DNA of 64,000 nucleotides from Corticium candelabrum. Taxonomy: Eukaryota > Porifera > Homoscleromorpha > Homosclerophorida > Plakinidae. Under the pieces are notes generated by a model, which saw only the letters and a program-made list of their open reading frames with translations, ran no database searches and was not told the origin of the DNA. Positions 58,396 through 64,000 of the stretch are shown piece after piece. The stretch covers positions 5,855,068 to 5,919,067 of the forward strand of contig NC_085100.1 in assembly GCF_963422355.1 (NCBI RefSeq), given 5' to 3'. Each line of letters opens with the position of its first letter. Within the stretch, counting starts at the first letter, position 1. A program made the translations under genes and the position numbers.

Positions 58396-59033
58396 AAAAG
58401 TTTATGAAATTTGTGTGTGTAAATACTTGCTGATTACGTTCGGCAAGCGTTGTGAGACCTCTGGCTAGCATGGCATCGATCAGGGTTCTGCCCACGGTGG
58501 TCGGGCCCGACCATCACTCAGCAAACACCGACCATAACTCCACATGTTCCGACCATCACTATGCTATTGGTTTACTTGCTGCAACGGATGGCAGACATCT
58601 ATCCTTGCCATAGTATAAACGTGAGACTGGGCAGACTGTTGACACAAGTTTCAGCTTTCTTAGTCTGCTTTTCAGATTATAGACCATCAACAGTGCGATA
58701 CATTCTGTTTGGTGCTTTCTTATCTAAAATAAATCACGCCCCTTAATGCAGCAGATACCCCACCACCACTCCGAAACTCCTGGGCAGGACAGTGATCGAT
58801 CGTAGTGCACCAGGTCTATCGAATCACAACCAATCACACTCAAGTTCAAGTCTCTGCTCCCACGTGTGCATGACAATGAATCTGTTGCTAAGACAAAGCA
58901 GCTAGTCATCAACTATGAAATTACCTGGGAGGCAGTTTGCCTCACTGGCCTTTAGTGGCAAATTGTATGTCTTTGCAAAGGCAGTGACTGCAAACTATCT
59001 ACGGTAACATGTGTACGATACCTTCTATGGGAC
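58396..59033. other. Mostly unassigned; possible small OTU-related piece
   Basis: A CCGACCATCAC-like phrase is repeated near 58507-58560. On the minus strand around 58850-58790 the frame reads DSIDLVHYDRS, similar to DSIELVNYDRQ at the end of the OTU copy at 59.05 kb. Weak. Confidence 0.35.
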
Positions 59034-59493
59034 TCATTGAATCACGTGAACCAGATCATAGTGTTGTCTATCATAGTTGACCAATTCTATACTGTCAACT
59101 GGTATATCCATAGAGAACTGAAAAGAAAACCGAGGTTTATGCGTATGCCATTCCCACTTTTGGCATGCCCTATAGAAAACGTGTATCGGTAAGCCAAAGT
59201 AGGTGGCAGCCGCCATAATTTCTGCATCAGTTCCCCATGTACTCTGCTTTTGGCCTTGACTCAACGTGTTCATTGTAATCGCCATCTACGTAGACAGCAA
59301 ATGAAACAGCGAGTTCTTTCATGAACTCTACGATCTGCTCTCTGTAAGTTAGGTGGTATCGTTGTGACCCCAGAGCTTGAGAAAAGCATTTGAATAGGCA
59401 ATCACCCCTTCCACCTACTTGAATAATTTCTCGATTTTGTACAGAGAGCAGATCGTGTGCTTCACTGCGTGAAGACTGACATCTGCCGCTATT
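59034..59493 (-). pseudogene. OTU-family cysteine protease domain, frameshifted
   Basis: OTU proteases cleave ubiquitin linkages. The frame from 59493 has IIQVGGRGDCLFKCFSQAL, the Asp and nucleophile Cys motif, then YVDGDYNEHVES. A one-base frame change near 59255 leads to TWGTDAEIMAAATYFGLPIH and a C-terminal NYDRQHYDLVHVI with the catalytic His. All three catalytic positions are visible but not in one frame. Many such OTU copies in invertebrates belong to mobile elements; the parent element is unknown here. Confidence 0.75.
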
Positions 59494-59759
59494 TCACATT
59501 GCGGGTATCGTCTTCAAAGTCGCACAAATAACATGCGATGACCCAGTTTCTATTAGGTCAACATTACCCTGACTGCTGCCCACTAAATAGTGGCTTTCTG
59601 CTTGCACGCCAACTTTTTCCAAAATTTTTGGTTGCAAGCCTGCGCTCTTCGTTCTTTCTCACTTGAACGTTCTTATTTTTTGCAAAACTCTTCAGCCGCT
59701 CGAAAGCAAACGGCTGTAAAAGACAGTGTTGTAAACGTTTTACACGTGACAAAGCGACA
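59494..59759. other. Unassigned sequence
   Basis: No recognised gene or repeat before the truncated B copy. Confidence 0.4.
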
Positions 59760-60338
59760 AGGAAACAGACTTTCAGTTGCTCATCTAAAGTATTTTGCGT
59801 TCAATTATCCGATTCAGGCGTTCAATTATCCGTTGCTTACGGCTGTTGTGCAACTAAATAACTTATACAGTCTGCGGTTGGGCAGCTGCTCAAATATCAT
59901 CATTCATCAGCTGTATAGACGCAATAATTTGTAATTAATCTTGACTTTAGCGTGAATTTTTAGCGTGTGTTGTACGATAATTTCCTTTGCACTAATCTTG
60001 GTGTCCCACGTTTCCACGAAGATCCAGCTGAGCTGTTGTGAGCGAACTAAAGCTACGTATCTAGGAAGCCTACAACAACGCCTTGCTCCGTCAATCGTGG
60101 TGTAATCCGCATACTTTGTAAATCGCGCGTCTTGCGTGATACCATGCAACAGTCCATCATGCGTCGCAGCGGGTATTTAGCTAATCAAGAGCTCGAATTT
60201 CACTACTTCACCTTCCCACCTTTCTTGAATCAATCATTTATTGTTCAGCTGAAACGTGTGTGAGCATCAAAAGACGTCATGAAAGAAATGTGAGACTAAA
60301 ATAATTATTTCTATATTTCTTACTTCTAATTAGAACAG
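59760..60338 (-). mobile_element. Helitron family B, copy B13 (fragment)
   Basis: It holds one iteron array and the core, including an 80-codon minus frame (60149-59907) like that of B8, but neither terminus. Its right edge is fused to the 3' end of the Gypsy pol frame. Confidence 0.85.
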
Positions 60339-63308
60339 TGTCATGTCTTCTGAGATCTCCTCTTCCCCATCAGTCCAGCTGAGTACTGCAGCTGTATTTG
60401 CAACACCAGCTGGCTTCGCCACAGCAATTAATTGGTCAGCATGCCACAGACGTCCATCTTGTAGCAGGTAAGTGTCCTTCCCTACCCTTGACCAGACTTC
60501 TACTGGATCGGACAATTGCGACTTCAACTTATGGCCCCTTAGCGGACGCTTTACTCTTACCCAACTTCCGGGAGAAAAGGACGAAGCTCTAGCTCTCCTT
60601 TTATGATCTACATATGCCTTCATCGCTGCCTGTTTCCTTGCCACGACCTCGTCCGCATTCTTCAGCTGAAGTGATCCCTTCTTATCTTGCCTAGGAATCA
60701 TCTGGGATAAGGGCTGCCGAAGCTTTCGGCCCAACATAACTTCTGCTGGTGATTTCCTCGTAAGTGAATGCGCCGTAGACCGGTAATTAAACAATGTGCT
60801 TTGCACTGAACTCTCCACTGAACGTCCTTCCAACAACCCTGTCTTCAGGCCTTGTTTAAGCACTTGATTGAATCTTTCGACTCCTCCATTTGCTTTTGGA
60901 TGATACAGTGGTGTGAGAATATGGCGAATACCCCGTTCTCGTAACCACTGCTGAAACTCATACGACCGGAACTGAGGTCCATTGTCCGTTGTTATCGACT
61001 CAGGAAACCCCCACCTAACAATAAGGTCTTCCAAAAACTGCACAACCTCTTGCGTCCGCACTTGTGAGCACAGTCTTACTTCTGGCCACTTTGATCCCAG
61101 ATCATGAACTACAATAGCGTATCGCTGGTGAGCCATTGCTATTTCAATTTCTCCAAAGATATCTACCTGAAGTCGTTGCCACGGTGCCGCTGTCCAAGGA
61201 GTAGGTTGTAATGGAGCATGTACAGGTTGGCGAGACTTCCCGCTGACAAGGCAGGGCTCACAATCTCTCACCATTTGCTCAATTTGGCGGTCAATCCCAG
61301 GCCACCAGGCGAACTCTCGGCATCTCTGTTTCATACGAACAACCCCCAAGTGACCCTCATGAGCTAGCTGTAGCACCCGTTTCTGCAGCAACCTTGGTAC
61401 GACTATTCGATTCCCTCTCATCAGACAACTCGACTTTCCACCCACAGGTGCCAACTCGTGTCGAACATTCCAAAAAGGACGGAACTCTCCTTTGACATCG
61501 TGCCATCCTTCCCGGATGCACCTTAAAACCGTTTGGATTTCTGCATCTGCACCTGACTCCCTTTCCATTTCATCCAAGGGTACCCCCGGGCTCCATGTGC
61601 TCAACAATAATATACATTCTTCCACATCATCAGAGTCCCATGCTGAATTCTCAGCTGGAGCTGGTGACCTCGACAGTAGATCAGCAACTTGATTGGAATG
61701 ACCAGGTCGATATTCCACGCGGAATGTATACTTGTACAGCCGTTCTGTCCACCGGTGTAATCGCAATGGCCTTTGACCTGTTCCTGACGCAGATAGCAGT
61801 GATACCAAGGCTTGGTGATCGGTACGAAGTACAAACGGTCGTCCAAACAAAAATACATGCCACTTCTCACACGCCCACACACAGGCCAATGCCTCCCGTT
61901 CTCCCACAGCATATTTCTGCTCTGCTGGTGACAACGCACGGGACGCATATGCCACAGGACGTTCCTGTCCATCTTGTATTTGAGACAATACTGCCCCAAT
62001 AGCTACTCCAGAAGCGTCACACGACACAAAGGTGTCCGCTGTGGATGAAAAGTGGGCAAGAACTGGTGCTGATGTGACAAGCTGTTTCAATTTGTCAAAT
62101 GCCGTTTGACATTCAGTGGACCATTCCCAATGGGCATCCTTCCGTAATAAGCACCGCAAAGGAGAAGAGATATCAGCATAGCCCTGCACGAACCGGAGGT
62201 AGTAATTTGTCATACCGAGGAATGAATTTAGTTCTGTCACTGATGTCGGTTCTTTCAGTCTTTCAACTGCTTCTATGTTAGATGTTAGAGGACGAATACC
62301 ACTCGCCGAAATACTGTGTCCCACAAATGATATTTCCTTAACTGCAAAAGTGCACTTGTCCACATTTAGTGTCAAATTGTGATGTTGTAGTCGTTGAAAC
62401 ACATCATTCAGTCTCTTATTGTGACTTGGTCGATCTGGCCCATGAACGACAATATCGTCCATGTAGACAGCAACTCCTGGTATTCCGGCTACGACCGTAA
62501 CCATGACTTTCTGGAAGGCACTTGGGGCCGATGCCAAACCGAATGGCATTCTCTTGAACTGGTAAGTCCCCTTATGTGTTACAAATGCTGTAATAAAGCG
62601 ACTTTCCTCTGCCAAAGGTATTTGCAAGTACCCCTGGTTTAAGTCCAGCTTCGAAAATACTGTAGATCCATAAAACTCTGCCGCTATGTCTTCCATTGTT
62701 GGAAGTGGATGCTTGCCAGGTATGATTGCCTGATTGGCTCTTCGAAGGTCTACGCAGAGTCTAATTGCCCCTGATTTCTTCCATACAACTACTAAATTTG
62801 AGATCCATGGGGATGAATCCACTTTTTCAATGATATCCAAACTCTCCCAACGATCCAACTCCTCTGCCACCCTCTCTCGTAGAGCCAGTGGCAATCTCCT
62901 AAGTGGCTGCATAATCGGTGGTACGGTGGTGATCACTAACGGGCAATGAACAAAGTGATTGGCTTTCCCCAATCCACTGAACACCCTAGGCCATCTCCGA
63001 CTCCAACCTCCCTTAGTAACTCCATCGTTGAGCAAGTCAACCGCTTGTACACTATGACTGCCTAGTTCTTCTGGATCCCAACAAACTTGAAATCCCAGGG
63101 CATCAAACAAGTCGAGACCTAGTATGTCTGTCCCCTTGTCTGTAATATAGAATGGAAACTCTGCTAATTGACATCTCCGGTATCGGACTGGTAGCTTTGC
63201 CTTTCCCAACACCTTTATTGGCGATCCTGCATAACCAACTAGCTTTCGATTTGCTGGTTCCAGCTTACTCCAAGAAAACCATCGATCATATGACCTTTTT
63301 GACAGCAC
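60330..63308 (-). CDS. Ty3/Gypsy retrotransposon Pol (RT, RNase H, integrase)
   Basis: An open frame of 992 codons, unbroken. In order: the rest of a protease (to about residue 60), RT with LCVDLRRANQ, KLDLNQGYLQI and VYMDDIVVHG (catalytic YMDD kept), RNase H with VSCDASGVAIGAVLS and LRTDHQAL, an integrase zinc motif HEGHLG...CEPC, integrase core with VDIFG, TTDNGPQF and NGGVERFNQ (D, D, E), and an SH3-like end (SWVRVKRPLRG). The last two codons and the stop lie in Helitron B13 sequence, so the natural 3' end and LTR are missing. It is a retrotransposon, with no envelope gene seen. Confidence 0.93.
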   Translation of the reverse strand: MLSKRSYDRWFSWSKLEPANRKLVGYAGSPIKVLGKAKLPVRYRRCQLAEFPFYITDKGTDILGLDLFDALGFQVCWDPEELGSHSVQAVDLLNDGVTKGGWSRRWPRVFSGLGKANHFVHCPLVITTVPPIMQPLRRLPLALRERVAEELDRWESLDIIEKVDSSPWISNLVVVWKKSGAIRLCVDLRRANQAIIPGKHPLPTMEDIAAEFYGSTVFSKLDLNQGYLQIPLAEESRFITAFVTHKGTYQFKRMPFGLASAPSAFQKVMVTVVAGIPGVAVYMDDIVVHGPDRPSHNKRLNDVFQRLQHHNLTLNVDKCTFAVKEISFVGHSISASGIRPLTSNIEAVERLKEPTSVTELNSFLGMTNYYLRFVQGYADISSPLRCLLRKDAHWEWSTECQTAFDKLKQLVTSAPVLAHFSSTADTFVSCDASGVAIGAVLSQIQDGQERPVAYASRALSPAEQKYAVGEREALACVWACEKWHVFLFGRPFVLRTDHQALVSLLSASGTGQRPLRLHRWTERLYKYTFRVEYRPGHSNQVADLLSRSPAPAENSAWDSDDVEECILLLSTWSPGVPLDEMERESGADAEIQTVLRCIREGWHDVKGEFRPFWNVRHELAPVGGKSSCLMRGNRIVVPRLLQKRVLQLAHEGHLGVVRMKQRCREFAWWPGIDRQIEQMVRDCEPCLVSGKSRQPVHAPLQPTPWTAAPWQRLQVDIFGEIEIAMAHQRYAIVVHDLGSKWPEVRLCSQVRTQEVVQFLEDLIVRWGFPESITTDNGPQFRSYEFQQWLRERGIRHILTPLYHPKANGGVERFNQVLKQGLKTGLLEGRSVESSVQSTLFNYRSTAHSLTRKSPAEVMLGRKLRQPLSQMIPRQDKKGSLQLKNADEVVARKQAAMKAYVDHKRRARASSFSPGSWVRVKRPLRGHKLKSQLSDPVEVWSRVGKDTYLLQDGRLWHADQLIAVAKPAGVANTAAVLSWTDGEEEISEDMTLF

Positions 63309-64000
63309 TGAAACCTTCGCCCCAAGTCAATAACAAGTGACAGACTGACACCAGCTAACTCGCAAACGCATTGGCGATACTCGAGTGTACTGGACTGACC
63401 ACCAACAACATTGATTCGAACGGTCTCCAACTCTACCCCTTGCTCATTGCCACAATCAACTTCCTGGATCTGTGACTGTTTCTTTGACCTACAGCAACGT
63501 GCGTAGTGTCCTATTCTCCCACATTTTCTACAGGTCTGTGTTGATGCTGGGCATGTTGAACCCTTGTGAACCGAGAACCCACAGTTACCACATTTGCCGT
63601 CTCCTCTGCTACTCCAGCCGCTTTTACCTGGCCGTGTCTGTACTTGACGAATCCCACGTGACTCCTGTGCCAATTGACCCAAAGCTGTATTAGTTAAACC
63701 TCCTGGCACTGCATCCATTACGCTACCTGACACTGTCGCAATAGCTGCTGAATCCCTAGCCGCCTCTTCCATCCGTGATGCCAGTACAATTGCTTTGTCT
63801 AGAGTAAGATCTTCATCTTCTTCCAACAAGCGGTCTCTCACTTTACCACAAACCGTCTTTTCTATAAGTTGATCCCTAATCATTTCGTCATGCAACGGTC
63901 CAAACTTGCAAGTGGCTGCTAGCTGTCTCAGAGCAAACACATATTGCTTCACGGACTCTCCTTGATGTTGCTTTCTTTGTCGGAATTTGAATCTCTCGAC
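63239..64000 (-). CDS. Ty3/Gypsy Gag and start of protease, partial at window edge
   Basis: The frame is open to the window end. The Gag part has VKQYVFALRQLAATCKFG and two zinc knuckles, CGNCGFSVHKGSTC and CRKCGRIGHYARCC (CX2CX4HX4C). It then reads LSLVIDLG, in which the protease D-T/S-G motif is D-L-G. At this point a run of four G marks a one-base shift relative to the Pol frame. Whether this is programmed or a lesion is not known. Confidence 0.88.
   Translation of the reverse strand, partial: VERFKFRQRKQHQGESVKQYVFALRQLAATCKFGPLHDEMIRDQLIEKTVCGKVRDRLLEEDEDLTLDKAIVLASRMEEAARDSAAIATVSGSVMDAVPGGLTNTALGQLAQESRGIRQVQTRPGKSGWSSRGDGKCGNCGFSVHKGSTCPASTQTCRKCGRIGHYARCCRSKKQSQIQEVDCGNEQGVELETVRINVVGGQSSTLEYRQCVCELAGVSLSLVIDLGRRFQCCQKGHMIDGFLGVSWNQQIES

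Noticed and set aside
61492..62949. Plus-strand open frames opposite Gypsy pol
   Set aside because: They are antisense shadows of a long frame with complete RT, RNase H and integrase motifs.

Overview
The window is nuclear DNA of an animal. The one host gene I recognise is Atg7, the E1-like enzyme of autophagy, on the minus strand. Six spliced exons with consistent phases code for its N-terminal domain, and the gene runs off the left edge. Two of its introns are only 52 and 59 bp, while three others have been inflated to about 3, 11.6 and 16.8 kb by mobile elements. Originally compact introns plus this mixture of mobile elements (R2-like and Dong/R4-like LINEs, a Tx1-like LINE, tRNA-derived SINEs, Helitrons, Ty3/Gypsy, piggyBac, Tc1/mariner and hAT remnants) suggest a marine invertebrate, possibly a sponge. 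I cannot fix the taxon from sequence alone.

Layout. 1-1.15 kb: Atg7 exon 6 and following intron. 1.2-17.9 kb: intron 5, a pile-up of a degenerate R2-like LINE (minus), plus-strand elements with an HPWS motif, a nearly full-length but frameshifted Tx1-like LINE (minus), two more R2-like LINE fragments, and a 1.5 kb TA-flanked DNA transposon inserted in a third HPWS element. 17.9-21.5 kb: Atg7 exons 5, 4, 3 and 2; intron 4 holds a queue of Dong/R4-like LINE fragments and tRNA-derived SINEs joined through (TAA)n tracts. 21.5-33.15 kb: intron 1, with a (TG)n-tailed repeat, a broken Tc1/mariner transposase, a large foldback element with a nested 610 bp element, a hAT remnant and a 600 bp MITE. 33.15-33.29 kb: Atg7 exon 1 with the start codon.

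Upstream of Atg7, 34.2-55.4 kb is almost entirely Helitron-derived. It holds about twelve copies of a ~1.3 kb non-autonomous family (called B here), three complete copies of a ~570-700 bp family (A), and one 3.9 kb element (H) encoding a rolling-circle Rep with HUH and two-tyrosine motifs and a PIF1-like helicase with a 72 bp intron. H has the 5' end of family B and the 3' end of family A. The B copies are mostly head to tail, inserted one into another at the AT-rich 5' part, and one B copy sits in another exactly between A and T with no target duplication.

From 55.4 to 64 kb lie a second (TG)n-tailed repeat, two OTU-type protease-domain pseudogene pieces, a piggyBac-type C-terminal domain with its cysteine-rich tail, a minisatellite, a truncated B copy, and a Ty3/Gypsy gag-pol that runs off the right edge. 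Apart from Atg7 almost every coding stretch is decayed. The Helitron helicase exon and the Gypsy pol frame are the longest intact reading frames.
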